Shown: positions 12,051 through 23,400 of the stretch, one piece after another | Numbering within the stretch: position 1 is the stretch's first letter | How the letters are laid out: every line of letters starts with the position of its first letter | Assembly (NCBI GenBank): GCA_034440615.1 | Contig: JAOTOM010005186.1 | Span: forward strand, 620,001 to 684,000 | Length of the DNA stretch: 64,000 bases | Direction of reading: 5' to 3' | Origin: Ashinkailepas kermadecensis | Lineage: Eukaryota > Arthropoda > Thecostraca > Neolepadidae | The notes under the pieces: model-generated | What the model was told of the DNA's origin: nothing | The model's input: the letters and a program-made list of their open reading frames with translations, nothing else | Databases searched by the model: none | Translations under genes and position numbers: made by a program

Positions 12051-14269
12051 TTACTGATGTCCAATGTGTTGGTACGTCTATTGCAGCCACTGATGGCACA
12101 GTGTATTGGTATGTTTATTGCTGCCTACTGATGACCAATGTATTGGTATGTCTATTGCAGCCACTGATGGCACAGTGTATTTGTATGTTTATTGTTGCTT
12201 ACTGATGTCCAATGTATTGGTATATCTATTGCAGCCACTGATGGCACAGTGTATTGGTATGTTTATTGTTGCTTACTGATGGCCAATGTATTGGTATGTC
12301 TATTGCAGCTACTGATGGCACAGTGTATTGGTATGTCTATTGCTGCCTACTGATGGCAAATGTATTGGTATGTCTATTGCAGCCACTGATGACACAGTGT
12401 ATTGGTATGTATATTGCTGCCTACTGATGGCACAGTGTATTGGTATGTCTATTGCAGCCACTGATGGCACAGTGTATTGGTACGTTTATTGTTGCTTACT
12501 GATGGCCAATGTGTTGGTATGTCTATTGTAGCCACTGATGGAACAGTGTATTGGTATGTTTATTGTTGCTTACTGATGGCCAATGTATTGGTATGTCTAT
12601 TGCAGCCACTGATGGCACAGTGTATTGGTACGTTTATTGTTGCTTACTGATGGCCAATGTATTGGTATGTCTATTGCAGCCACTGATGGCACAGTGTATT
12701 GGTATATTTATTGTTGCTTACTGATGTCCAATGTATTGGTATGTCTATTGCAGCCACTGATGACACAGTGTATTGGTATGTCTATTGCTGCCTACTGATG
12801 GCACAGTGTATTGGTATGTCTATTGCAGCCACTGATGGCACAGTGTATTGGTACGTTTATTGTTGCTTACTGATGGCCAATGTATTGGTATGTCTATTGC
12901 AACCACTGATGGCACAGTGTATTGGTATGTTTATTGTTGCTTACTGATGTCCAATGTATTGGTATGTCTATTGTAGCCACTGATGGCACAGTGTATTGGT
13001 ATGTTTATTGTTGCTTACTGATGTCCAATGTGTTGGTATGTCTATTGCAGCCACTGATGGCACAGTGTATTGGTATGTTTATTGTTGCTTACTGATGGCC
13101 AATGTATTGGTATGTCTATTGCAGCCACTGATGGCACAGTGTATTGGTATGTTTATTGTTGCTTACTGATGGCCAATGTATTGGTATGTCTATTGCAGCC
13201 ACTGATGGCACAGTGTATTGGTATATTTATTGTTGCTTACTGGATGGCCAATGTATTGGTATGTCTATTGCAGCCACTGATGGCACAGTGTATTGGTATG
13301 TCTATTGCTGCCTACTGATGGCACAGTGTATTGGTATGTCTATTGCAGCCACTGATGGCACAGTGTATTGGTATGTTTATTGTTGTTTACTGATGTCCAA
13401 TGTGTTGGTATGTCTATTGCAGCCACTGATGACACAGTGTATTGGTATGTTTATTGTTGCTTACTGATGGTCCAATGTATTGGTATGTCTATTGCAGCCA
13501 CTGATGGCACAGGGTATTGGTATGTTTATTGTTGCTTACTGATGTCCAATGTGTTGGTATGTCTATTGCAGCCACTGATGGCACAGTGTATTGGTATGTT
13601 TATTGTTGCTTACTGATGGCCAATGTATTGGTATGTCTATTGCAGCCACTGATGGCACAGTGTATTGGTATGTTTATTGTTGCTTACTGATGGCCAATGT
13701 ATTGGTATGTCTATTGCAGCCACTGATGGCACAGTGTATTGGTATGTTTATTGTTGCTTACTGATGTCCAATGTATTGGTATGTCTATTGCAGCCACTGA
13801 TGGCACAGTGTATTGGTATGTCTATTGCTGCCTACTGATGGCACAGTGTATTGGTATGTCTATTGCAGCCACTGATGGCACAGTGTATTGGTATGTTTAT
13901 TGTTGCTTACTGATGTCCAATGTATTGGTATGTCTATTGCTGCCTACTGATGGCCAATGTGTTGGTATGTCTATTGCTGCCTACTGATGGCCAATGTGTT
14001 GGTATGTCTATTGAAGCCACTGATGGCACAATGTATTGGCATGTCTATTGCTGCCTATACTAGTGGGCCATGGTAAGGATAATCCAATGCCTAACGCGGT
14101 ACTAAGAAGTGGCTCGTGATGACTAATCTGTTCACCTATGTGATTGCCCGTAATTCCAATAATTCCGTAATTAAGTGATGATTGAATTGATTGTGATTGC
14201 CCGTAATGCCCGTAATTCCGTAATTGTGCTGCTTCGGCCGATCTGCGGCCGGCCGGCTACTGTATCGCG

Positions 14270-15270
14270 GCACTGCTACACCTGGTCTGCTACTGCTATA
14301 TCTGGTCTGCTACTGCTATATCTGGTCTGCTACTGCTATATCTGGTCTGCTACTGCTATATCTGGTCTGCTACTGCTATATCTGGTCTGCTACTGCTATA
14401 CCTGGTCTGCTACTGCTATACCTGGTCTGCTACTGCTATATCTGGTCTGCTACTGCTATACCTGGTCTGCTACTGCTATATCTGGTCTGCTACTGCTATA
14501 TCTGGTCTGCTACTGCTATACCTGGTCTGCTACTGCTATACCTGGTCTGCTACTGTTATGCCTGATCTGCTTCTGCTACACCTGGTGTACTACTGCTATA
14601 TCTGGTCTGCTACTGCTATATCTGGTCTGCTACTGCTATACCTGGTCTGCTACTGCTATACCTGGTCTGCTACTGTTATGCCTGATCTGCTTCTGCTACA
14701 CCTGGTGTGCTACTGCTATAGCTGGTCCGCTACTGCTATACCTATTTCTCTGGTCTGCACTGCTAACCTGGCTGCACTGTTATGCCTGATCTGCTCTAAC
14801 CTGGTTGCTACGTATAGCTTACTGCTATACCTAATTTCAGCACTACAATAGAGCTATATCTGGTCTGCTACTGCTATACCTGGTCTGCTACTGCTATGCC
14901 TGATCTGCTTCTGCTATACCTGGTGTGCTACTGCTATAGCTGGTCCGCTACTGCTATACCTAATTTCACCACTACAATAGAGCTATATCTGGTCTGCTAC
15001 TGCTATACCTGGTCTGCTACTGCTACACCTGGTCTGCTACTGCTATAGCTGGTCCGCTACTGCTATACCTAATTTCAGCACTACAATAGAGCTACACCTG
15101 GTCTGCTACTGCTATAGCTGGTCCGCTACTGCTATACCTAATTTCAGCACTACAATAGAGCTACACCTGGTCTGCTACTGCTACAGCTGGTCCGCTACTG
15201 CTATACCTAATTTCAGCACTACAATAGAGCTATACCTGGTCTGCTACTGCTACACCTGGCGTGCTACTGC
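14270..15270. repeat. 20-bp minisatellite with a compound 3' part
   Basis: Units of TGGTCTGCTACTGCTATATC (A/C variants) run to about 14,700. Longer mixed blocks then include CTAATTTCAGCACTACAATA, repeated at least five times. A 60-codon multiple makes an artefactual Leu/Tyr-rich frame. Confidence 0.93.
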
Positions 15271-15279
15271 TATAGCCGG

Positions 15280-15720
15280 GGGGGGGGGTACGGCACATTT
15301 GGTCCGGGGTGAGGAGCATGACACGGGCGACCCGGAGAGGTGTGTGGTGCAGTCGGTCCGGGAATGGAGGGGCGTGGTATGGCCGACCCGGGATATGCAC
15401 AGTATAGTCGACCCGAGGGGAGGGGCATTGTACAATGATGCCGGGAGCGAGGGTCGTGGTGCAGGGGTGCCGGGGAGAGATGTGGGGACAGTTAGTGTGA
15501 TGGCCAGTTCGGTGCGGGGCAGGAGGGAGGGCTGGCGGGGAGGGGCGTGGTACAGGGATGCCGGGGGATGCGGGGCGGTTAGTGTGGTGGTCGGTTCAGC
15601 GGTTCAGGGCGGGGCAGGATGGGAGGGACCTGGTACAGGGGTGCGGGTCGGTTAGTGTGGTGGTCGGTTCAGCGGTTCAGGGCGGGGCAGGAGGGGAGGG
15701 GTGGGCCGGTGCCGCCGACG
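15280..15720. repeat. G-rich degenerate repeats
   Basis: Starts with a run of about nine G's at 15,279-15,288. GGTTCAGCGGTTCAGGGCGG occurs twice in the second half (near 15,594 and 15,666), with GGGGAGGGGCGTGGTA-like pieces before it. No gene is seen. Confidence 0.7.
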
Positions 15721-15814
15721 GCGGTGGGATCGACCAGGGGGCCACTGTCGGCCGGCCGGCTGACTCGGGCGGTCAGAGGTCGCCGCTGTCATCGTCCACA
15801 CCCCGCCAACTGGA

Positions 15815-16250
15815 CAGACAGGACAGGACAAGTAACGAATCGCTCAGGCAGGACAAGTGAGACATCGTGCAGACAGGCCAGGCAGGCAGACATCGCCCAG
15901 ACAGGACAGAGTAAGCAGACATCGTCTGGACAGAACAAGTGAGACATCGCCCACACAGGACAGGAGGAGCAGATATCGCACAGACAGGATAAGGCAGGTG
16001 AGATATCGCCCAGACAGGACAGTGTGGGCAAATATCCCCCAGACAGGACAGAGCAGGTGAGACATGACAGGGTAGTCAGATATCATCCAGACAGGACGGG
16101 ATAGGCAGACATCGTCCAGCCAGGACATATCAGGTGAGACATCACCCAGACAGGACAGGGTAAGCAGACATCGCCTAGACAAGACAAGTGAGACATCGCC
16201 CAGACAGAACAGGGTAGGCAGATATCGCCCAGGCCGAAAAAGGTAGGTAT
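15815..16250. repeat. degenerate CAGACAGGACA repeat
   Basis: Irregular copies of CAGACAGGACAGGGTAGGCA alternating with GACATCGCCCAGACAGGAC, about 25-35 bp apart. The Cys/Leu-rich frames on the minus strand come from this repeat. Confidence 0.85.
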
Positions 16251-16370
16251 GTAGGAGCTCGTGCTCTGACAGCACATGTGTGTCACGCGCCGAACGTTGT
16301 TGTGCGCCTGCGCAGAGACGCCCGGCAACTGGCCGATCGCCAGTATCGCCCGTGACCTCGCTCAGGTCAT

Positions 16371-16382
16371 TGCGCATGCGCA
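16371..16382. promoter_or_regulatory. NRF-1-type palindrome
   Basis: TGCGCATGCGCA is a perfect match to the NRF-1 palindromic core and lies in a GC-rich, non-repetitive stretch (16,280-16,430). It suggests promoter-like sequence, but no adjacent coding exon is recognised. Confidence 0.3.
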
Positions 16383-16849
16383 CTGGCCGCGGCTGCCGAA
16401 CCGCACTCGGACACGTCCGCAGTTGCTTTGTATAATGTGCCATGGAAGCTGCTCTCTCACTCTGGCACTCTCGCACTCTCGCATTCTCGTTCTCGCTATC
16501 GCCGCCCGATATACGTATCGAGAAGTTACGGATCTTTGGAGCTCTCCATACGGACACGTCTTAAGAAACGTAGCCACTCAAGCCGCTACAGGTATACACC
16601 ACCACTGCAAGACAGGAGAACCAAGCACTCCCAACGTACAGGACAAACAAGCAAAGCATTGACGGCAGGACAGGACAGCAGAAGTAAAGCATTGCCACCC
16701 CACGGAAGTCACGCATCGTCAGGAGTGAAGAAGTCGTACAACATCTCACAGCCAGAGGCATTCATCTCGCGCTGAGATTCCGGTAAGAGTCGGGCATCAA
16801 TGCTCAGTACATGACGCAGTGACCCGGCTCACATCAGGTCAGTGTCGAA

Positions 16850-17030
16850 TCTGACCCCAGGTGAGGTCAGTCCGGCGTACCGACCCCAGGTGAGGACAGT
16901 GCGGTGTACCGACCCCAGGTGGGGTCAGTCCGGCGTACCGACCCCAGGTGAAGTCATTCCGGCGTACCGACCCCAGGTGAGGTCAGTGCGGTGTACCGAC
17001 CCCAGGTGAGGTCAGTCCGGCGTACCCTTT
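16850..17030. repeat. 29-bp minisatellite
   Basis: About six copies of a unit containing GACCCCAGGTGAGGTCAG, then TSCGGYGTACC. Confidence 0.92.
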
Positions 17031-17257
17031 TCCAACGTCCGGTCCCGACTCATGCCTCTGACCATCTGACAAACTGCCATCCTTTCACACATCTGTTATC
17101 GTCTAGGTGTCTTTTGATGTGTTCCTGCAATTGTGCCGTCAGTGTAGTAACTATTCTGCGATGGTCGTTAGGTTCATCATATATTCGATTTATTGTATAT
17201 TGTGGCACGCCTCATAGTCAAAGATGGAGGTTTCTTCGAATAGATGTCCTTGAGCAT

Positions 17258-17487
17258 TAGGGTGTCTCTAAAATATTAATTTCCTCCCTATTACTTTTGC
17301 AAGTTAACCAGGGCTGTGTAATCGACTAAAGAAGCACATGCCGAAGAAATCGGATTTTTATCCTCACTACAACCTAGGCGCCGCAAGGTTTTGTAAATCA
17401 ACAAAAGTCATAAAATTGCCAATGACGAGGCTGAGTCTGATTTTAAAATAAACAATGAATGCCTATAAACAATGCTAATTTGAGTTA
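17258..17487 (+). repeat. left terminal inverted repeat
   Basis: Pairs with 19,017-19,242. The match covers CCAGGGCTGTGTAATCGACT, GGCGCCGCAAGGTTTTGTAA and ATTGCCAATGACGAGGCTGA with few mismatches. Similarity fades inside about 17,480. Confidence 0.9.
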
Positions 17488-17899
17488 TGTTGAATAATAG
17501 TTTTTCCTGATATAGACCCGGTATTTCCTTTTTTTACAGGGGGAGCGGCAGGGAGAAGACGAGGGGCGGCCTAAAGTAAAGGGGCGCACACAGGCAGATA
17601 TCCTGACGGCAGACCAGGACTACCCTGTGACAGGCAGGTGCCGCCCGGCTGCACCTCCCCCTACCTTGACCCAGAAGGATAACCTCACAGCTGGTGTCAC
17701 TCCCAGGGTGAAAGACCTCACAGCTATAGTGCTATATGCGCATATATTTACCACAGCGCCGCCATTTGGCAGTAAACACAGATATTTCATTGGACGTAGA
17801 TATATTGCAACAATATCATACGATCTACCACTTCTAGATCTACCACAGCCTCATGTCCAATCACTGAGTCTCCTTCGTGTCTCCCACGTGGGACTCGAT

Positions 17900-19011
17900 C
17901 TAGCACAGCCGCAGGCTGGCCTTGGTGGTGCCCTTCACGCTGCTCCTGAAGTCCTCCACAACCTGGAAGAGAGCGGCCCTCTGCTCTTCGGACTGGACGC
18001 GGTTGATGTAGTCACTGGCCAAGTGGATCCCTCGCTCCGCCAGATCGTTCACTACGAGCAGGTTTCGGGTGAACTCCTCCAGCACCTTGTGCTCTGGGGA
18101 GAAGGACCAGGACGTGGCGGGGGCCAGCAGCCAGTCCTGGGGGCCATTCAGCTGCAGAATGTTGAACACGAGCCAGGAGTCGGAGGTGATCAGGGAGGCC
18201 ATATCCCGCCTGGCCACAGTGGGGCCGTCGGGCAGCACAGGAAAGGCCGGCTTGCCGATCCTGATTTCCTTCCTCTCCATGCTGTGCAGCTGCCTGGCCA
18301 TCTGCTCCTTGGTGTCGTCCTCCAGCCCCGTGTCAGTCAGGGAGAGCACTATCAGCTGCGGGGTGATGTACCACAGATGCCTATTGCAGGACTTGAGGAC
18401 TGCAGAAGCCAGCCTCGGGTTCACCAGCCTGTACTTGTTGACGATAGACATCAACTCCATATCCTGCCTAGCAGCAGACGAGGCGAGGGGGTGGTGAACC
18501 AATACTTGGCATGCATGAGCAGCACGAACTCTACGACGTTGTTGGTCTGTCCCTGCTCCTCCTCTGTCAGGACAAACACCTTCCTCAGCAGCCTAATATT
18601 CAGGAGATAAATGCACTTGCTCATCCACCAGGCGTGGTGGTTAGGTCCCGGAAGCTTGAAAGTGAAACCCTCGACCTTCCCACCGAGGGTAATGACCACT
18701 AGTTCCATGAATTCGCGGTAATCGTCTCTGGGGAAAGTACCCTTGGCCAGCTGCTCCTGTGCCCACTGCAGCAGGTTCTCTGCCTCTTCCTACAGCTCTG
18801 GCGCCAGCGAGGTGTGGTCAAACGTCACTAGATCCTCCATGTTGATGTCTAGGTCGTACCAATGATCCCTTAGCCGCCTAAACAGACCGACTCCTGGCTC
18901 CTTGGTGACACCAGTGATCTCCTTCATCGCAGCGCCAACGTGCAGCTCGGCCACGTGGCGCCGGCAGGCCAGCCAGAGGATGGGAGAGTCGATGGGAGAG
19001 CACAGGGTCAA
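17900..19011 (-). pseudogene. broken transposon protein, C-terminal part
   Basis: Reading on the minus strand, the protein begins close to the right terminal repeat with ILWLACRRHVAELHVGA. It is interrupted by an in-frame TAG near 18,790, continues in the same frame through LPGPNHHAWWMSKCIYLL, shifts frame near 18,490, then runs to the stop at 17,900 (NRHLWYITPQLIVLSL, NDLAERGIHLASDYINRV). I recall the ACRHH, HHARWM and AERG motifs from a protein family scattered widely through metazoan genomes as transposon-like sequence. The N-terminal part, which would hold the first catalytic acidic residue, is missing, so this copy is defective. Confidence 0.7.
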
Positions 19012-19016
19012 TAATT

Positions 19017-19242
19017 AACCAAATTAACATTTTTTATAGGCGTTCATTGTTTATTTTAAAATCAGACTCAGCCTCGTCATTGGCAATTTTATCACTTTTC
19101 TTGATTTACAAAACCTTGCGGCGCCTCGGCTGTAGTGAGGATAAAAATCTGATTTCTTCGGCATGTGTTTCTTTAGTCGATTACACAGCCCTGGTTAACT
19201 TGCAAAAGTAACAGGGGGAATTGATATTTTAGAGACACCCTA
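19017..19242 (-). repeat. right terminal inverted repeat
   Basis: Reverse complement of the left terminal repeat, with a few substitutions and small indels. Confidence 0.9.
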
Positions 19243-19687
19243 TTGAGCATGCATGCTTCCCGGTAGTAGCAACGCGTATTGTCATCAGTGGATACTAGTT
19301 GAAGAGTATGGATCCAACGCAGCTGTTTGCAATGATTTGTGAAGCCCTGAAGCACAGTTGGTGTATAGGTCACATGACCCCGGCTGGCAGACCGCCGCCC
19401 GTTGGTTCACATGACCTGGGTCATGCTCAGGTCACAGGCGCCGGCCAGCAGGGTCTGTCCTGAAGCTGAGGCGGTCGGTCCACGGTTATGTGATCACGGC
19501 TGGAGATTCGGGGTCGAATGGCTCCCGGCTCGGCCGCGATCTTGCGATGATTCGGTGCGATCCCGCAGCGGAATAGCGCGGGGGGTCGGTGGCGTGCACA
19601 CTTCACATCCCAGGAGTGGCACAACGCCTTTGGAAATCAGATGGTGACAATTCCATTTAATCGCCTTTGAAGTTGCGAAAAAATGCA

Positions 19688-19740
19688 GGGTCAAGCACCG
19701 CATGACGCTTATTAAGCTCAAATGCGGTGCTTGACCTTTC
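19688..19740. repeat. perfect short inverted repeat
   Basis: GGTCAAGCACCGCAT is followed about 20 bases later by ATGCGGTGCTTGACC, a 15-bp stem. No repeat of it is seen elsewhere in the window. Confidence 0.75.
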
Positions 19741-19784
19741 TCCGCCAGAATTGTCGACAATAATTTCCTGTCGTGCGCTTTGAA

Positions 19785-20055
19785 CTTCTCCGGAATATTG
19801 CCCCCAATGTTAAATCTACCACACATAATGGGCCGTGTGTGTCGCCACAGTAACTCATGCGCCTGCAGCATAGGAAGGCTATGCTGCATATGCTTTGCTA
19901 TGCTTTGCATTGCAAAGCATATAACATATGTTTTGCTATGCTTTGCAGCATAGCAAAGCATATGTAGGCAGTTGCCGGAATATTTCCCCCAGCGTTAAAT
20001 CTGCCACAGGTATTGCGCGACGTGTGTCGCCACAGTAACTTCATGCGCCTGCAGG
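19785..20055. repeat. ~187-bp direct duplication with hairpin-rich centre
   Basis: A block from CCGGAATATT to CTCATGCGCCTGCAG (19,788-19,866) recurs at 19,976-20,053 with about 85% identity. Between them are repeated and inverted copies of GCTATGCTTTGCA / TGCAAAGCATA, which can form hairpins. Confidence 0.8.
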
Positions 20056-20417
20056 GAGAATATGTCGGCAATTGTCGGGATCAGCACGCAGGAGTCGACC
20101 ATGTTTCAGTTGTCAGTAGAAAATGCAGTAGGATTAATCATTTGTCGGCGCTGTTCTTCGTCACGGCTTTTGACACGACCATCTGCCATGCTCCGCCACT
20201 TAGTATTTGTGTCGATGTTCCGAGTGATTCCGCGGCCGACAGCCCTTCTGACGATTGGGCTGGCGACTGTTCCACAGGACGATTTGACGTCAGATGGCCG
20301 GGGTGTGTGAAGTAGCCTGGCGCTTGCGTTTTTCGTGTGGCAATCTTGAACCTCGTTACTCCTGGATATGTTGGTCAGCCAAATAACCTGTGTCGATATT
20401 TTCAGACGGGCTGCAGT

Positions 20418-20472
20418 ATGATCGGCGCCACTGTTCTCGTCACAGTGTGTGTGGCGGTTGTCTACGGACGAG
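20418..20472 (+). CDS. CG3556-like gene, candidate exon 1 (signal peptide)
   Basis: ATG with A at -3 encodes MIGATVLVTVCVAVVYGR, a typical short signal peptide, then CGAG|GTGAGCT as donor. It ends in phase 1. Exon 2 can start at 27,788 after CTGCAG with two bases, completing an Asp codon. The frame stays open past the donor by chance. It is chosen because a secreted protein needs a signal peptide and the phase fits. The 7.3-kb intron makes it less certain. Confidence 0.45.
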
Positions 20473-23400
20473 GTGAGCTGGGTGATGTTGCCTGGCCGAC
20501 CGTTGGCCCCGTAGCTGGCGTGACGGAAGAAGTGTCAAAGGTATTTGCCGGGCACTTCGGTGGTCTTCTGGTGAACCACAGTGTTCACACGGACGCTCCA
20601 GTATGCAAACGATCAGTTAACTTGGCTATCCCTCGTCGAATGGAACGCTCTGTGCACACCATACGCCTATCGTCGCTTTGTGCTCATATATTCCCAGTGC
20701 GTTTTATCTGTTGGTATTTGCTTAGCTCTGCTATAAGCAAAAGGCTAAACGTCACTGATGGTTTTTGCATCCATGTCTTCTTAAGGTCTTGTCAGCCGTG
20801 TGGTCTGCCAATCCTCCGAATGAGGGGTGGAACTTTTAAGAAGTTATTGAACGGTTCAACAGTGCTCATGCTGACGAATGCAGCACACCTAGCTTGAAGA
20901 GGCTGGCCATGGGCTCTCATGCCAAATTCTGTAATTATTGAAGAAGCTGAACCGAACATCAGAGGCAGTGGAGCCACTCCTGGGATACCGTTACAGCGGA
21001 TACCATGCATTTAATACGAAATACCTATGTTCCATGCCTAGTAGAGGTTACCTTGTTCGTGGCATGCGGCTTGTCATTGTCATGTCATTGTGTTCGATTT
21101 TAGTCGCTTGGTAGTGGCGTTGGAATATTCTGGTTTTCTGGTGGCACTGGCTTTGGACAATGGGGATGCTTTTTCTGACACGACTGGACCTGGTCGACCC
21201 AGCAAAGTCATAATCACGGTGACAAGCGTTTCATTTCTCGTTCCTTTTGGGCAGCCTGTGTTGTCGAAGCCGGGATGAAGACATGGGCGTCATTTGTTTG
21301 TACTCGTAGAGCGTGATGAAATCGATATCCTGTTAAACAACAGCCTGCTTATTTCCTCCCTTAAAAACCATGCCTGTGAATGGCACCCGGATGTAGTCCC
21401 CACCGGAAATGCACGAGCATCACAACCAGCCAGTTGTCAGATAGCCTCAGAAGTAAGGCAATGAATGCAACGAGCGTTCGTGGGCATACGGGAAGCAGTC
21501 GAAGGCTGCACGACTCCGTGCCACACTCCACAGTGCACGTGACCGACACGTGGTTGATTAGTCGTCACGGTCCGTGTCACACTTCACAATGCACGTGACC
21601 GACACGTGGTTGATTAGTCGTCACGGTCCGTGTCACACTCCACAATGCACGTGCCCGACACTTGGCTGACGTGACCGATACTAGATCTTCTGAACAACTG
21701 AGGCCTATTTGTAGATCTTCTGAACATTCCGACCTGAGAGTAGATCTTGTGAACATCTCCAAGTATTAGTAGATCTTGTGAACACTTTCGTCTTCGAGGA
21801 GATCTTCTGAACAATCCAGTCCCTAGAGTAGATCTTGTGAACATTTCCCTCCTCCGAGTAGATCTGCTGAACACTTCCAGCTATCAGTAGATCTTCTGAA
21901 CATTTCCAGCTATCAGTAGATCTTCTGAACATTTGCATTGAGGAGTAGATCTTCTGAACGTTTGATGCCAATTTGTAGATCTTCTAAACATTCAGAATTG
22001 GGAGTAGATCTTCTGAACATTCAGACCCGAGAGTAGATCTTGTGAAAATAGATCTTCTGAAAGTAGATCTTGTGAAAATAGATCTTCTGAAAGTAGATCT
22101 TCTAAAAGTAGATCTTATGAGCTTCCCCAAACGATCCAGCACGCAAGGCGTGGCGGACAGAAAACAGACGCTCGCAAAATGGACTCAAGGTCACGCATGC
22201 TCCAGCTGCGACCCAGTGTGTATGCCAGTCGCATCGGGCACCGTTTCCATTCACAACAGCACGGTTATCTGGCGGAGATGGGAGCGGCCGATCTCCACGC
22301 CGCTGGCGGAGCTGACGGGCCTTGGTGGCAGCACGACGTCTGAGTGTCGACTGCGGGCGGCGCGGCTCATCAGGCCGAGTGAAATGCCGAGGGAAATCAG
22401 CGTCGACAGCGGCCGGTCGCGCGTCTCTCGGCCCCGAATGCTCCTTTGGTGTTCGCCTGATTAGGTGACAAGAGGACACGCGCCGGCCACCGACGGGGAC
22501 CTGCGCGGCCGAGAGCCGCTGCAGCCGGCTGCCACCGACGGGGATCTGAGCGGCCGAGAGCCGCTGCAGCCGGCGGCCACCGACGGGGATCTGAGCGGCC
22601 GAGAGCCGCTGCAGCCGGCGGCCACCGACGGGGATCTGAGCGGCCGAGAGCCGCTGCAGCCGCCGGCCACCGACGGGGATCTGAGCGGCCGAGAGCCGCT
22701 GCAGCCGCCGGCCACCGACGGGGATCTGAGCGGCCGAGAGCCGCTGCAGCCGGCGGCCACCGACGGGGATCTGAGCGGCCGAGAGCCGCTGCAGCCGCCG
22801 GCCACCGACGGGGATCTGAGCGGCCGAGAGCCGCTGCAGCCGCCGGCCGTGGCGACGCCTGCTCTCGACTCGTCCGTGGCGCGCTGGAAAACGATCCCTG
22901 ACGTCAACTGCCGCCGCGCACTAACGTGGGTCCACCTGGGCTGTTCCGCCGCCTAGGGGGTGGGGGCGGTACCACCGCTCGGGGACGGCGGCTGCAGCGG
23001 TGCCACATCTCCTGACCGCCCACAGACAGTCGGTCGCCCCGGGGCACAGACGCATCGTTCGACGTCGAGATAAAATGCGGTGCCGACTGCCGACATCTCC
23101 GAGGAGCGAAAACCGTTCTCATCTTCGAGAAACGTCCGGTGTCGGATCACACTCGTGGGGCCGGCACAGCCTCCTGGGCTTAGAGACCTAGCCTCCTGGA
23201 CTTGGAAGCCCAGCCATTTGCTGTTCTTGGTGAAATTATGCGGACATCAGCATTCTTTGCTAGCATTCCAATGGCGGCGTTATCACCAAATCGAGTCGGT
23301 TCACATTTTGTTGCACGCTGTACTTGGGAGGCCGAGGGCTGCATCTGCAGTAGATAAAACATGGACTTTGAAGCCACCAAGGCGTATTTTTTCCTCATAT

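Larger units (their letters stand above)
5041..14055. repeat. 9-kb satellite of 74-bp dimers
   Basis: The array alternates a 38-bp half unit (ACTGATGGCACAGTGTATTG, then GTATGTTTATTGTTGCTT) and a 36-bp half unit (ACTGATGGCCAATGTATTGG, then TATGTCTATTGCAGCC), roughly 240 half units in all. Half units sometimes occur out of alternation. Segments of 2.14 and 2.29 kb are repeated as larger blocks, marked by a shared 55-bp insertion. The many 60-107-codon frames (MVCLLL..., QCIGMSIAATDG...) are products of the repeat and not genes. Confidence 0.97.
17258..19242. mobile_element. hAT-like DNA transposon, decayed, with long TIRs
   Basis: A 1,985-bp element starts TAGGGTGTCTCTAAAAT and ends with the reverse complement. 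It is flanked on both sides by a perfect TTGAGCAT (17,250-17,257 and 19,243-19,250). An 8-bp duplication with T/CAGGG ends fits the hAT superfamily; other 8-bp superfamilies are possible. The terminal inverted repeats are about 220 bp and nearly identical. The interior holds the C-terminal part of a broken minus-strand protein. The exact duplication shows a real, fairly recent insertion. Confidence 0.88.

Noticed and set aside
5041..14055. Dozens of 60-107-codon frames (MVCLLL...)
   Set aside because: Each is the 74-bp satellite read in one of three frames.
5041..14055. CRISPR-like spacing of 36-38-bp repeats
   Set aside because: There are no unique spacers; the whole unit repeats. The window is eukaryotic with spliced genes.
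20337..20897. 186-codon plus-strand frame as one protein
   Set aside because: Only its segment 20,418-20,472 looks meaningful. The rest continues past a good donor without protein-like features.
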